Positions 8,848 through 17,320 of a DNA stretch of 64,000 nt are shown here, piece after piece. The notes under the pieces are model-generated. The model made no database searches, was not told the DNA's origin, and saw nothing but the letters and a program-made list of their open reading frames with translations. This DNA is from Agreia bicolorata (GTDB lineage: Bacteria > Actinomycetota > Actinomycetes > Actinomycetales > Microbacteriaceae): assembly GCF_000938265.1 (NCBI RefSeq), contig NZ_JYFC01000005.1, positions 186,001 to 250,000 of the forward strand, read 5' to 3'. Made by a program: the position numbers and the translations under genes. Position 1 is the stretch's first letter, and every line of letters begins with the position of its first letter.

Positions 8848-9957
8848 TCAGACGCGCCGCGCGCCGTCTCTATCGGACTTCTCATCGACGGCGTCGGCCG
8901 GAGCATCCACGACCCGTGTCGGAGCCGTGCCCGCCGGACCGGCGATCGGCGCACCCGCCGGTGCGGCATCCGAACGACGTGCCTCGCGGCGCATGGCGAT
9001 GAGACTCGCGATCGTGGCGACGGCCATCGAACCGATGATGACGATCAGAGAGGTCCACGTGGAGATATCGGGTGCCCACTCGATGTGCTGCCCGCCATTG
9101 ATGAACGGAAGCTCGTTCTCGTGCAGCGCGTGCGACACCAGCTTGAACCCGATGAACGCCAGAATGAACGCGATTCCGTAGTGCAGATAGACGAGCTTCT
9201 CGAGCAGACCGCCCAGCAGGAAGAACAGCTGGCGCAGGCCCATGAGGGCGAAGACGTTGGCGGTGAAGACGATGAATGGGCTCGTTGTGATGCCGAAGAT
9301 CGCAGGGATCGAGTCGAGCGCGAAAAGCAGATCGGTGGAGCCGAGCGCGATGAAGACGATCAGCATGGGCGTGAAGATCTTCTTGCCGTCGATGCGGGTG
9401 CGCACCTTCGCCCCATCGAAGTCGTTCGAGATGGAGATGTGGCGACGCAGGTAGCGAATCAGTCTGCTCTCGCCCGCGTCGGCATCGTCGTGGTTCGAGA
9501 ATGCCTGCTGCCAGGCGGTATAGAGAAGGAAAGCACCGAATATGTAGAAGATCCAGCTGAAGTTCTCGATCAGCTGGGCGCCGAGAAGGATGAAGATGCC
9601 GCGCAGCACGAGCGCGATGAGGATGCCCACCATCAGCGCCTCCTGCTGCAGCTTCTTCGGCACCTTGAACCGCGCCATGATGATGATGAAGACGAAGAGG
9701 TTGTCGATAGAGAGGCTGTACTCCGTGAGCCAGCCGGCCAGGAACTGCCCCGCGTGCTCGCCGTCGGCGAAGATCAGCATCAGCAGCGCAAACACCAGTG
9801 CGAGGCCGATGTAGAAGACGACCCACAGGGTCGATTCCTTGGCCGAGGGGATGTGCGGGCGCTTGAGCACCAGCAGCAGGTCGACGACGAGGATCAGCGT
9901 CAGAACGACGAGGGAACCTACTTCGAACCAGATGGGCAGGTTGAGGGTGGCAGGCAT
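8848..9957 (-). CDS. TerC/Alx family membrane protein, probable Mn2+ exporter
   Basis: A 369-residue integral membrane protein with about nine hydrophobic helices. Conserved acidic patches are typical of TerC: YSLSIDNLFVF near residue 80 and STDLLFALDSIPAIFGI near 210. Alx and related TerC proteins export manganese. The C-terminus is a hydrophilic Ala/Asp-rich tail. ATG at 9957 is chosen because homologous sequence starts there and the upstream frame is riboswitch leader. The yybP-ykoY-type leader immediately upstream strongly supports manganese-induced expression. Confidence 0.9.
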   Translation of the reverse strand: MPATLNLPIWFEVGSLVVLTLILVVDLLLVLKRPHIPSAKESTLWVVFYIGLALVFALLMLIFADGEHAGQFLAGWLTEYSLSIDNLFVFIIIMARFKVPKKLQQEALMVGILIALVLRGIFILLGAQLIENFSWIFYIFGAFLLYTAWQQAFSNHDDADAGESRLIRYLRRHISISNDFDGAKVRTRIDGKKIFTPMLIVFIALGSTDLLFALDSIPAIFGITTSPFIVFTANVFALMGLRQLFFLLGGLLEKLVYLHYGIAFILAFIGFKLVSHALHENELPFINGGQHIEWAPDISTWTSLIVIIGSMAVATIASLIAMRREARRSDAAPAGAPIAGPAGTAPTRVVDAPADAVDEKSDRDGARRV

Positions 9958-9969
9958 GTGAGGGAGTGT

Positions 9970-10112
9970 GACCTTTCGGGATGGCGGGTACGCCGAGCGA
10001 CCGAAAGTCTCTCCCGCGCGAATCCGGCTTGACCGGCCACGCCACCGCAACGGACCCGCGGCGATGGGGATCGTATTGACGACTGCGATGAAGGTGGGAT
10101 ACTCCCCTTCTT
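9970..10112 (-). ncRNA. yybP-ykoY manganese riboswitch
   Basis: Read on the minus strand, the leader opens with GGGGAGTA followed by CCC (10096-10107). About 85 bases later it carries GGGAGAGACTTTCGG (near 10000-10014). These are the two conserved internal-loop strands of the yybP-ykoY motif that hold Mn2+, separated by a GC-rich hairpin. The element ends just before the TerC gene, the class it most often controls. It is recognised by motif, not by a covariance search. Confidence 0.8.
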
Positions 10113-10174
10113 CAGCCGATGTTACAGGATGCTGACGCTAAGATTCCGCCGAGACCAACTTTCAGGAGACCCCC

Positions 10175-10918
10175 TTGGCCAGCCACCCGCAGACCACCGA
10201 GAACCCGTCCCAGACTCGCCAGTATCGACCGCAGACCGCCTGGGTCAAGTCCGTTGGATACCTGATCTTCTTCAGCCGCTGGCTGCAGGCACCCCTGTAC
10301 CTCGGACTGATCATCGCGCAGCTCGTCTACGTCGTCGTCTTCGTCATCGAGCTCGTTCATCTCATCGAGAAGGTGCTGGAGGACCCGCTGCACATCGAGG
10401 AATCGGTGATCATGCTCTCGGTGCTCGGGCTCATCGACGTGGTGATGATCGCCAATCTGCTGATCATGGTCATCATCGGCGGCTACGAGACCTTCGTCTC
10501 GAAGATCGACATCGAGGGGCACCCCGACCAGCCCGAGTGGCTCTCGCACGTCAATGCGAACGTGCTCAAGGTCAAGCTGGCCATGGCGATTATCGGCATC
10601 TCGTCGATCCATCTGCTCAAGACCTTCATCGAGGTAAACGATCTCGGCGCTCCGAACGCCACGTCAGAGACCGGCGAAGAAGATCGGTACACGGCCGATG
10701 GCGTCTTCTGGCAGGTCATGATCCACGTCGTGTTCATCCTGTCGGCAATCGCGCTCGCGTTCATCGACCGCATGTCGCAGAAACACGGGGTCGGCCGAGG
10801 CCTCTCCGACAGGCCCTCGTCGCAGTCGGCCCTGCCTGCTGCCGCGCCGGCGGTTCCAGACGGAGCCGTCGCAGTCTCGGGATACATCATCGACGGCAAG
10901 TTCGTCGAGCAGCGCTAG
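10175..10918 (+). CDS. UPF0114 (YqhA) family membrane protein
   Basis: A 247-residue protein with four predicted membrane helices: around residues 37-60, 85-110, 140-155 and 180-200. The pattern FFSRWLQAPLYLGL, then DVVMIANLLIMVIIGGYETFVS, then SSIHLLKTF is characteristic of UPF0114, a family of unknown function. The start is TTG at 10175, six bases after CAGGAG. The C-terminal tail of about 45 residues is cytosolic and Ala/Pro-rich. It is divergent from the TerC gene, and a TAAGAT box at 10141 could be its -10. Confidence 0.88.
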   Translation: MASHPQTTENPSQTRQYRPQTAWVKSVGYLIFFSRWLQAPLYLGLIIAQLVYVVVFVIELVHLIEKVLEDPLHIEESVIMLSVLGLIDVVMIANLLIMVIIGGYETFVSKIDIEGHPDQPEWLSHVNANVLKVKLAMAIIGISSIHLLKTFIEVNDLGAPNATSETGEEDRYTADGVFWQVMIHVVFILSAIALAFIDRMSQKHGVGRGLSDRPSSQSALPAAAPAVPDGAVAVSGYIIDGKFVEQR

Positions 10919-10961
10919 CCACTCGACGAACCTGCCGTTCGACGGCCGCTCTACGAAGCGG

Positions 10962-11681
10962 CTACTTTCCCAGATCAGCGAGAAGGGATGCGCGCACCTC
11001 GTCGAGACGGCGGGCGAAAGCGGCGGCCGTTCCCGCGGGCACCGCGCCGCGCGCGCCGCTCGCCCGGAGCGCCGTACGCACCGACTGGCGGAACTCGGCC
11101 AGCGCGATGTCGACGTCGCGGATCTCGTTACGACTCGCATCCCGTGACGCGTCGGCAGACGCCGGAGTCTCGTCGGCCGGACGAGCCTGATCGCCCGCGC
11201 GAGTCTCACCCTTCGCATCCGGCTCGGGTGAATCGTGTGTCGGGTCGAACGCGAACCACGACGAGTACGACTGACTCGTGGCGTCGGTCGCCTCGCGCGC
11301 CTGACGTGCGGCGGAGGCGAGATCGGCGCGCAGACTCTTCATGGCCTCGCCCACGCCGGAGCGCACCTCGTCGGCTAGCCGACGCACACTGTCGGTGAGG
11401 TCGTTCTCTATAGAGGTGAGTTCGCTCTCGCGGGAGTCGAGCTCTGCGCGACCTGCCTCCGTGATCTCGTAGACCGTCTTGCGGCCGTCGGCGGTCTTGG
11501 TGACGAGGCCCTCGTCTTCGAGCTTCGCAAGGCGCGGGTAGATCGTGCCCGCGCTCGGCGCGTAGGTGCCGCCGAAGCGTTCGCTGAGCGCCTGGATCAG
11601 TTCGTAGCCGTGCTTGGGCGACTCATCGAGCAGCTTGAGCAGGTAGAGCCGCAGGTGGCCGTGGCCGAAGACGGGGGTCAC
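10962..11681 (-). CDS. PadR family transcriptional regulator with long C-terminal arm
   Basis: A 239-residue regulator. The N-terminal winged helix (residues 5-85) has the PadR signature LLDESPKHGYELIQAL and GTIYPRLAKLEDEGL. A coiled-coil segment and an acidic Ala/Asp-rich region follow. The extended C-terminus differs from short PadR proteins and may mediate dimerisation or ligand sensing. The start is GTG at 11681, overlapping the stop of the DUF4097 gene as GTGA. It probably represses its own operon through the ATATCGCG sites at 12592-12658. Confidence 0.88.
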   Translation of the reverse strand: MTPVFGHGHLRLYLLKLLDESPKHGYELIQALSERFGGTYAPSAGTIYPRLAKLEDEGLVTKTADGRKTVYEITEAGRAELDSRESELTSIENDLTDSVRRLADEVRSGVGEAMKSLRADLASAARQAREATDATSQSYSSWFAFDPTHDSPEPDAKGETRAGDQARPADETPASADASRDASRNEIRDVDIALAEFRQSVRTALRASGARGAVPAGTAAAFARRLDEVRASLLADLGK

Positions 11682-12568
11682 AGGGATTCCCCCTCCGGAG
11701 TGCCGAACGGGCCAGCATCTGTCACGGGAGCGTCGTAGACACCCGTGCTCGGAGCACTCGTGGCCCCGACTGTCGCCCGTCGCACAGAGGTGATGTCACC
11801 CGACACCGAGTTGGCTCGAACCTCGACCCACTTCTTGTCGAGCGAGCCCGACGTGTGGTTGAAACCACGACCGCGAGTGCCCCGGGTGATGGTCGAGTCG
11901 ACCTGTAGCGTGCCGCTCACACTGTTGAGGGTGAAGCGGGCCGGCACATCCTGGTCGAGACGCACGGTGAGATCACCGCTGACCGTGTTGTTGCTGATCT
12001 CCTCGGGAATACCGGTGAGATCGAGGAACACCGTGCCGGAGACTCCGTCGGCGGAGAACTTGCGCAGCGCGCCGGTGACCGTGATATCTCCCGTGACCGT
12101 GTGTGCGTTGAGTACACCCTCCTGGTCGCTGACCGAGATTTCTCCACTGACGGTGTTGATGTCGAGGTCGCCGATGATGTCGTCGATCACGATGTCGCCC
12201 GACACGGAGTTGACCCGGGCGTCGGTGCGCAAACCGGAGATGAGTGCGCTCGCGTTCACGACGCCGAACTTCAGGCTCGCCTCGCGCGGGATCATGATGC
12301 TGATGTCGGCCTTCGCGTTGCCCTTGAACGACTTGAAGACTTCGATGAAGTTGTCCCAGCTGAGCTGCGGGTGATCGATTTCGAGCACGTCGCCGTCGAT
12401 CGAGACCTTGAGGTCTCTGCCCGAGACGGAGTGCACCTCGACGCGTGCGCCGGGCTCGTCATGGGCGATCACGTCGATCTTGCCGCCGATGAGGCTGATC
12501 TTGACCGAACGAACGAGTTCGAGGTCTATGACTTTGGGGCCGGTGACCAGCCACTTCTCGATGGCCAT
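11678..12568 (-). CDS. DUF4097 beta-strand repeat protein
   Basis: A protein of about 296 residues made mostly of repeated beta strands with recurring VSGDI, VSGEI and VSGTL units about 20 residues apart, forming a DUF4097-type right-handed solenoid. There is no signal peptide or membrane helix. ATG at 12568 lies six bases after AAGGAG; an upstream extension overlaps the operator and is not used. DUF4097 proteins often travel with PadR regulators and are linked to envelope stress, but a biochemical role is unknown. Confidence 0.85.
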   Translation of the reverse strand: MAIEKWLVTGPKVIDLELVRSVKISLIGGKIDVIAHDEPGARVEVHSVSGRDLKVSIDGDVLEIDHPQLSWDNFIEVFKSFKGNAKADISIMIPREASLKFGVVNASALISGLRTDARVNSVSGDIVIDDIIGDLDINTVSGEISVSDQEGVLNAHTVTGDITVTGALRKFSADGVSGTVFLDLTGIPEEISNNTVSGDLTVRLDQDVPARFTLNSVSGTLQVDSTITRGTRGRGFNHTSGSLDKKWVEVRANSVSGDITSVRRATVGATSAPSTGVYDAPVTDAGPFGTPEGESL

Positions 12569-12591
12569 GAAATTCTCCTTGAGGTCGAGAA

Positions 12592-12658
12592 CGCGATATA
12601 TCGCGTTGATTGACTTCAAGATATATCGCGAATTCGCACCAAGTCAAGTTATATCGCG
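12592..12658 (-). promoter_or_regulatory. Promoter with three PadR-type operator copies
   Basis: ATATCGCG occurs three times, at about 12598-12605, 12623-12630 and 12651-12658. The first lies in the perfect 14-base palindrome CGCGATATATCGCG. On the minus strand a -35 TTGACT (12642-12647) and a -10 TATATC (12620-12625), 16 bases apart, overlap the central copy. A repressor bound here would block polymerase. The encoded PadR is the obvious candidate. Confidence 0.75.
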
Positions 12659-12687
12659 AATTGGATGCCGACGGCCGACTTAACGAC

Positions 12688-12722
12688 GAAGCGCCCCGAC
12701 CCACAAGGGGTCGGGGCGCTTC
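12688..12722 (-). terminator. Strong hairpin terminator after glsB-like gene
   Basis: A perfect 15-base-pair GC-rich stem, with arms starting GAAGCGCCCCGACCC, and a five-base loop. It sits 18 bases past the stop of the GlsB-like gene. No long U-run follows, as is common in actinobacteria. Confidence 0.75.
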
Positions 12723-12739
12723 GAACGTTGTGTGGCGCG

Positions 12740-13012
12740 TTATGCGCGGCTGCGGCTTCCGCGACCCACGATGAGGCCATAGACGAGAAGCACAACGATC
12801 GAACCGACGATGGCGATGAGCCACGACTGGATGCTGAAGAACCCGTCGTATCCAACGCCGAAGACAGCGCCGCCGATCCATCCACCAATGAGGGCGCCAA
12901 CAACGCCGAGGATGAGGGTTACAACCCATCCGCCGCCCTGCTTGCCCGGGAGGATCGCCTTAGCGATTGCGCCCGCGATGAGTCCGAGAAGAAGAAAACC
13001 GAGAAAGCTCAT
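12740..13012 (-). CDS. GlsB/YeaQ/YmgE family stress membrane protein
   Basis: A 90-residue protein with three hydrophobic helices and the glycine-zipper features of the transglycosylase-associated (YeaQ/YmgE) family: GLIAGAIAKAILPGKQGGGW at 10-29 and ILGVVGALIGGWIGG. These small proteins are induced by envelope or acid stress. It is monocistronic: a strong hairpin follows it, and a TGCACT/AGTGCA palindrome (13027-13042) precedes it. Confidence 0.88.
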   Translation of the reverse strand: MSFLGFLLLGLIAGAIAKAILPGKQGGGWVVTLILGVVGALIGGWIGGAVFGVGYDGFFSIQSWLIAIVGSIVVLLVYGLIVGRGSRSRA

Positions 13013-13130
13013 GACTGTCTCTCCAATGCACTGTGTAGTGCAGCAGGCGGATTTCGACTACTGCAGCCAAGACACTAGCGGCCGTGCCCTATTCGAGGCA
13101 CAGGGGTTGACATCGAGCACTTTCATGTGG

Positions 13131-14153
13131 CTACTTCTCAGGCTTCCAGCCCAGGAGAGGTGCGACAATGCCCGCGATGTCGGTAAGGATCTGCACGTAG
13201 TCGTCGTGATCGAGCGTGAAGGGCAGCGCGAAGACCACCTCGTCCACGGCCTGATAACCGGCGTGGGCCCGAAGCGCGTCCGCGATCTCCTCGGACGAGC
13301 CCACCAGGTCCGGCGCGAAGAGCATCCGCTGCGGCCCCTGCGGGGTGGTCGTGCGGGCGAATCTCCGCTCGGCGAACGCCCGGTACTTCGCCTCCTGCTC
13401 CGCCGTCGCCGTATCGGTCGGTATCACGACGAGCCCTTGCGACGCGCGGGCCGCTTGCCCCAGGGGATGGCGGTCGCGGAAGAGATCGATCTGGGCCCGC
13501 TGGATGCGAGCGAAGTCGTCGTCTTCCTCGGCGCGCACGACGCTGCTGCTCAGAAGATTGAGTCCGCGCTCCCCCGCCCACGCGGCGGATGAGAGACCGG
13601 CCGCGCCGTACCAGACCCGGTCGGCGAGCCCTGGCGAGTGAGGCTGGATTCGCGTCGAGTATGCCTCGATACCCTCGGTTCCCTCGAACGTACTCACCGC
13701 GCCGCCGCGCAGATTATGCAGCAGGCGGTCGACCCGCTCGGTCGTGAAGTTCTCGTTCTGCCACGAGTCGGGGTAAAGGTGCTCTTTGATGTCGTCGAAG
13801 TGGGTGGGAACTCCGACACTGACACCGGGGTTCAGCCGACCGCGGCTCAGCACGTCGACGGTCGAGAGGTCTTCGGCGAGCCGGAACGGGTTCTCGAGGC
13901 CGAGTGGGATCACCGCCGTGCCCAGCTCGATACGACTCGTGCGCTGGCTGGCAGCAGCGAGCACCGCCACGGGCGATGAGATGCCGTGCTGCAGATGCCG
14001 ATCCCGAAGCCATGCGCTGTCGAAGCCCAGCCGCTCGCCCAGTTCGATGATCTGCAGCGTGCTCTCGTGCCCGCCGAACGGGTCGGCTTCGTCGAAGAAG
14101 CCGATGGTCAGAAATCCGAGGCTCTTCAGGTCGCGCGGGCTGTCTGTGCTCAT
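13131..14153 (-). CDS. Luciferase-like (LLM class) oxidoreductase
   Basis: A 340-residue TIM-barrel protein of the flavin- or F420-dependent luciferase-like family. Visible features are GFDSAWLRDRH in the first third, the TSRIELGTAVIPL strand, GRLNPGVSVG, and a C-terminal substrate-channel region. Cofactor and substrate cannot be told from sequence. ATG at 14153 (MSTDSPRD) is chosen because earlier in-frame codons run toward tRNA-Glu and lack similarity. No partner reductase is adjacent. Confidence 0.8.
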   Translation of the reverse strand: MSTDSPRDLKSLGFLTIGFFDEADPFGGHESTLQIIELGERLGFDSAWLRDRHLQHGISSPVAVLAAASQRTSRIELGTAVIPLGLENPFRLAEDLSTVDVLSRGRLNPGVSVGVPTHFDDIKEHLYPDSWQNENFTTERVDRLLHNLRGGAVSTFEGTEGIEAYSTRIQPHSPGLADRVWYGAAGLSSAAWAGERGLNLLSSSVVRAEEDDDFARIQRAQIDLFRDRHPLGQAARASQGLVVIPTDTATAEQEAKYRAFAERRFARTTTPQGPQRMLFAPDLVGSSEEIADALRAHAGYQAVDEVVFALPFTLDHDDYVQILTDIAGIVAPLLGWKPEK

Positions 14154-14222
14154 GCATTCACAGTACCCACGGCCATGCGCCCGACCGCACCCACGGCATC
14201 CCCAGGCGTCATTGGGCGCAAT

Positions 14223-14262
14223 GAAAAAGCCCGGCACCTCTAAATAAGAGGAATGCCGGGCT
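14223..14262 (-). terminator. Terminator downstream of tRNA-Glu
   Basis: Arms AGCCCGGCA and TGCCGGGCT (14228-14236 and 14254-14262) with an extra CCTC/GAGG inner pairing. On the minus strand they are followed by TTTTT. It begins three bases after the encoded CCA of the tRNA. Confidence 0.9.
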
Positions 14263-14267
14263 ATTGG

Positions 14268-14340
14268 TGACCCCAACCGGATTCGAACCGGTGCTGCCGC
14301 CGTGAGAGGGCGGTGTCCTAGGCCGCTAAACGATGGGGCC
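14268..14340 (-). tRNA. tRNA-Glu (CTC)
   Basis: A 73-nucleotide cloverleaf on the minus strand. The anticodon stem CCGCC/GGCGG encloses CTCTCAC, giving anticodon CTC. The T arm reads CCGGTTCGAATCCGG, and the acceptor GGCCCCA pairs with TGGGGTC through one G-U. CCA is encoded next (14265-14267) and a U-run terminator follows. Confidence 0.95.
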
Positions 14341-14391
14341 GTCTGCAACTCAACGAGTATGCCATACGATCCGCCCTCAATGCCAATCGAC

Positions 14392-15306
14392 TCAGGCCAG
14401 GACTCGGAGCGCCCCCGGCACGACCTCGACCTCGACCGGCAGCGGCCCCACCCGCTCACCGTCCGCATAGGCGATCACGTCGTCGGCGTCGATGCTCACG
14501 CGAGACACCCGTGAGATGTCGACGATATCGAGGCCGGTATGGCTGCCGGAGAAGACCTTGGGAAACAGCCGCAGAAAACGCACCCGCGACAGCGCGCCCA
14601 CTCGGAACAGATCGAGCAGTCCATCATCGAGCAACGCGTCGGGCGTCACGGTCATGCCGCCTCCGAGCGATCGGTTGTTGGCCACCGCGATCAGAGATGC
14701 GCTCACGGTGGACGACTCCCCGTCGACGGTGAGCTTGTAGCTGCGAGCGCGCAGAGTGGCGAGTTCGGCGAGCAGGGCGATCACGTAGCGGCTGGCTCCG
14801 CGAGGCCGCTTCATGCGGTTGGCCCGTTCGTTGACAAGGGCGTCGAAGCCCGCCGAGAGCACTCCGCCGAACCAGGTCGAACCGTCGGCATGATGAACAC
14901 GCCCGGCGTCGATCGTGCGCGCACCCGCGGAGAGCGCGGTGCGCAGAACGGCCAGTGCGTCGTCGAGCGAGTCGAGCGGAATTCCGAGCCCTCGCGCCAT
15001 GTCGTTGCCGGTGCCAGACGGAATGATGCCGAAGGGGATGCCGGTCTCCGCAGTCGCATTGACCGCGAGGCTCACCATGCCGTCGCCGCCGACGACCACG
15101 AGCGCATCGGCGGCGGCCGGGCCACCGGCATCCAGAGCCTGACGAACGGCCGCGGTGAGAGAGTCGAAATCGGGCTGGGTGAGTGCGGTCACGTTGTGGC
15201 CGTCTGCGGCGAGAGCGTCGACAACCCGAGGGCCCGTGGCACTGCGCGAACCGAACGAAGCAGACGGGTTGATCGCGACGATGATCCGCTTCGGCGAGGT
15301 GGGCAT
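14392..15306 (-). CDS. Diacylglycerol kinase family lipid kinase
   Basis: A protein of about 304 residues in the DagK/YegS family, which phosphorylates a lipid such as diacylglycerol with ATP at the membrane. The nucleotide-binding motif VVGGDGMVSLAVNA lies near residue 70 and PSGTGNDMARGLG near 100, both diagnostic. The remaining C-terminal beta sandwich matches the family. I use ATG at 15306 (MPTSPKR); an ATG nine codons earlier is possible. Neither has a strong Shine-Dalgarno. The substrate is inferred only at family level. Confidence 0.88.
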   Translation of the reverse strand: MPTSPKRIIVAINPSASFGSRSATGPRVVDALAADGHNVTALTQPDFDSLTAAVRQALDAGGPAAADALVVVGGDGMVSLAVNATAETGIPFGIIPSGTGNDMARGLGIPLDSLDDALAVLRTALSAGARTIDAGRVHHADGSTWFGGVLSAGFDALVNERANRMKRPRGASRYVIALLAELATLRARSYKLTVDGESSTVSASLIAVANNRSLGGGMTVTPDALLDDGLLDLFRVGALSRVRFLRLFPKVFSGSHTGLDIVDISRVSRVSIDADDVIAYADGERVGPLPVEVEVVPGALRVLA

Positions 15307-15373
15307 GATGTGTCGATTATGGCCTACAGGCAATGCCCATCGACGATCGTGCGAGGAGTTCTACGCTGGAGCC

Positions 15374-16012
15374 ATGAGACTCACGAAACTCGAGCATGCC
15401 GCGTTGATCATCGAGCAGTCGGGAAAGAAACTGTTCGTCGATCCGGGCTCGTTCACCACCGCGATCACCGAAGCCTCCGGGGCCGTCGCCGTCGTCATCA
15501 CCCACGAGCACGCCGACCACTGGACGCCCGAGCAGTTGACCCGCCTGGTCGACAAGGCGCCCGACATCCAGATCTTTGGCCCCCAGGGCGTTGCGGATGC
15601 CGCGGGCGGATTCCCGATCACCGTCGTGAAGGCGGGCGACGAGGTCTCGGTCGCCCCGTTCACGCTGCGGTTCTTCGGCGAGAAGCACGCTGTGATCCAC
15701 GAGTCGATCCCCGTGATCGACAACGTCGGAGTGCTCATCAACGACTCGGTCTACTACGGCGGCGACTCGTACACGGTGCCCGAGGGCGTCGAGGTCGACG
15801 TTCTTGCTGCTCCCATCGGTGCACCGTGGCTGAAGATCAGCGAGGCCATGGACTACGTGCTCAACGTCAAGCCGAAACGCAGCTTCCCCACCCACGAGAT
15901 GACTCTCTCGAAGGCGGGAAAGGCCATGACGGGCGACCGCATCAAGTGGGCTACGGAGCAGAACGGCGGCGAGTACTTCGCACTCGAGCCCGGCGACTCG
16001 CTCGACGTATAG
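15374..16012 (+). CDS. MBL-fold metallo-hydrolase (UlaG/YtnP-like)
   Basis: A 212-residue metallo-beta-lactamase fold protein with the metal-binding motif THEHADHW near residue 45 and later histidine and aspartate ligands in YYGGDSY and PTHE. The protein is short and begins LTKLEHAALII, typical of the stand-alone MBL hydrolases annotated as UlaG-like. The substrate is unknown. It is divergent from the lipid kinase. Confidence 0.82.
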   Translation: MRLTKLEHAALIIEQSGKKLFVDPGSFTTAITEASGAVAVVITHEHADHWTPEQLTRLVDKAPDIQIFGPQGVADAAGGFPITVVKAGDEVSVAPFTLRFFGEKHAVIHESIPVIDNVGVLINDSVYYGGDSYTVPEGVEVDVLAAPIGAPWLKISEAMDYVLNVKPKRSFPTHEMTLSKAGKAMTGDRIKWATEQNGGEYFALEPGDSLDV

Positions 16013-16150
16013 CGGTCGTCGGGGCGAGGTCGGTATCGATATCGGGCAACGTGAAAACACCCGAACACGGGAGCGCGCAGACGGGAATCCTCACGGACCC
16101 TTGTGCGTTATCTCTAGCGAGTCGTGAGAACGACTGTAGATGGAGGCACA

Positions 16151-16573
16151 GTGACCAGACCAATAGAAGAGATTGAAGACGAGACCGGCGTCGTCACGAA
16201 GTACCGGCGGCACCTGAACGGCCGCGGGCGCGTGGCGTCGAAAGCCAAGGTTCACCCGAGCGCATTCATCGAGTCGTCGGCCTACGTCGAGTCGGATGCC
16301 CAGGTTGGCCAGAACGCGTGGATCGGCGCGGGAAGCTGGGTCGATCGCGGGGCCGTGATTTCAGACGGCGTTTTCGTCGGGGCCAACGTGCACATCGGTC
16401 GCGGAGTGCTCGTGGGTCGAGGAGCTCGACTCGGCAGCAACTCCCGCATCGAGGCCGACGTGCGCATCGGAGACGAGACGCGGGTCGAACGCGACACCCG
16501 AGTGGCCGAAGACCTCGGGTGGAGCGAGCGCCGCCGCACGTCGCCGGCAGACGGGTTCGCGAAGGCCGCCTGA
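16151..16573 (+). CDS. Left-handed beta-helix (hexapeptide repeat) protein
   Basis: A 140-residue protein whose centre (residues 40-115) consists of hexapeptide repeats such as VHPSAF, AQVGQN, AVISDG, VFVGAN and VHIGRG, forming a left-handed beta helix as in acyltransferases and gamma-carbonic anhydrases. No catalytic histidine typical of acyltransferases is evident and no partner domain is present, so it may be a scaffold. The start is GTG at 16151, four bases after GGAGG. Confidence 0.72.
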   Translation: MTRPIEEIEDETGVVTKYRRHLNGRGRVASKAKVHPSAFIESSAYVESDAQVGQNAWIGAGSWVDRGAVISDGVFVGANVHIGRGVLVGRGARLGSNSRIEADVRIGDETRVERDTRVAEDLGWSERRRTSPADGFAKAA

Positions 16574-16609
16574 TCGACTGCGATTCGTTCGCGGCAGCAG
16601 CGCTGAACA

Positions 16610-17221
16610 TCAACCGGTCGCGTTCACCTCAACAGGTGGGCGCGACCGGTTTTTGCGTGACGTCACAGCGTCAGCACGAGCAATCCGCTCGATCTTCGAG
16701 AGCCAGGTCGCACGCAATTCGTCGGTCGATCCCTTGACCGGTCCGAGGCGGGTGGCCTTCACCCTTGTGATGCCGCAGAAGCGCAGGGTGGTCTGCCGCA
16801 CGTGCCGCACCGTTGTGTCGCCCACCAGTGGCAGATACCACCACGGCGAGTCGGTGGTCACGATGACCCGACCGGTCCTGCCAGACAGCAGGCCTTCGGG
16901 TAGCCCGTTGGGCTTAATTCGATAGGCCCGTCTCGGCAAGAGAAGGCGATCGAAGAACCCCTTGAGCAGCGCTGGCACCGAACCCCACCAGACCGGGGTC
17001 ACCACAACGACGTGTTGGGCATCGAGCAGGCGTTGCCACGCCAGCTGCAGGTCGGGTTCCAACTCCTGCCGCCTCGAATAGCCGAAGTGCATGTTCTGAT
17101 CGAAGTCGAGATCGCGCAGCGCCAGCACCTGTGCGTCACCGTGCGCCTGGGCGTAACGCGCGGCAATGCCCGCGCACAGAGAGTGCGGATTGGGATGCCC
17201 GTCGATTACCAGCGTGTTCAT
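16610..17221 (-). CDS. NAD(P)H-dependent quinone oxidoreductase, flavodoxin fold
   Basis: A 203-residue protein of the flavodoxin-like KefF/MdaB/NQO group. It starts MNTLVIDGHPNPHS, has the TPVWWGSVPALLKGFFDR segment and a TTDSPWW active-site loop. It likely carries FMN or FAD and reduces quinones by two electrons. ATG at 17221 follows AAGGAC by five bases. It is divergent from a TetR gene with a 31-base palindrome between them, so it is probably induced by a quinone-like ligand of that repressor. Confidence 0.87.
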   Translation of the reverse strand: MNTLVIDGHPNPHSLCAGIAARYAQAHGDAQVLALRDLDFDQNMHFGYSRRQELEPDLQLAWQRLLDAQHVVVVTPVWWGSVPALLKGFFDRLLLPRRAYRIKPNGLPEGLLSGRTGRVIVTTDSPWWYLPLVGDTTVRHVRQTTLRFCGITRVKATRLGPVKGSTDELRATWLSKIERIARADAVTSRKNRSRPPVEVNATG

Positions 17222-17264
17222 GCTTGTCCTTTTCTTTTGGGGTGGGAGCAAGAGGTGCAAAATA

Positions 17265-17295
17265 TGGGCAGCGTCCAGAATCTGGACACTGCCCA
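17265..17295. promoter_or_regulatory. 31-base palindromic operator
   Basis: Nested inverted repeats TGGGCAG and GTCCAGA face TCTGGAC and CTGCCCA around a central A at 17280. It lies between the divergent quinone reductase and TetR genes and is the likely binding site of that TetR protein. Confidence 0.78.
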
Positions 17296-17320
17296 CATGC
17301 GTCAATGTCGACCGTAGGAT

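Noticed and set aside
13027-13042. TGCACT/AGTGCA palindrome upstream of the GlsB-like gene
   Set aside because: Too short to call a regulator site without a nearby regulator.
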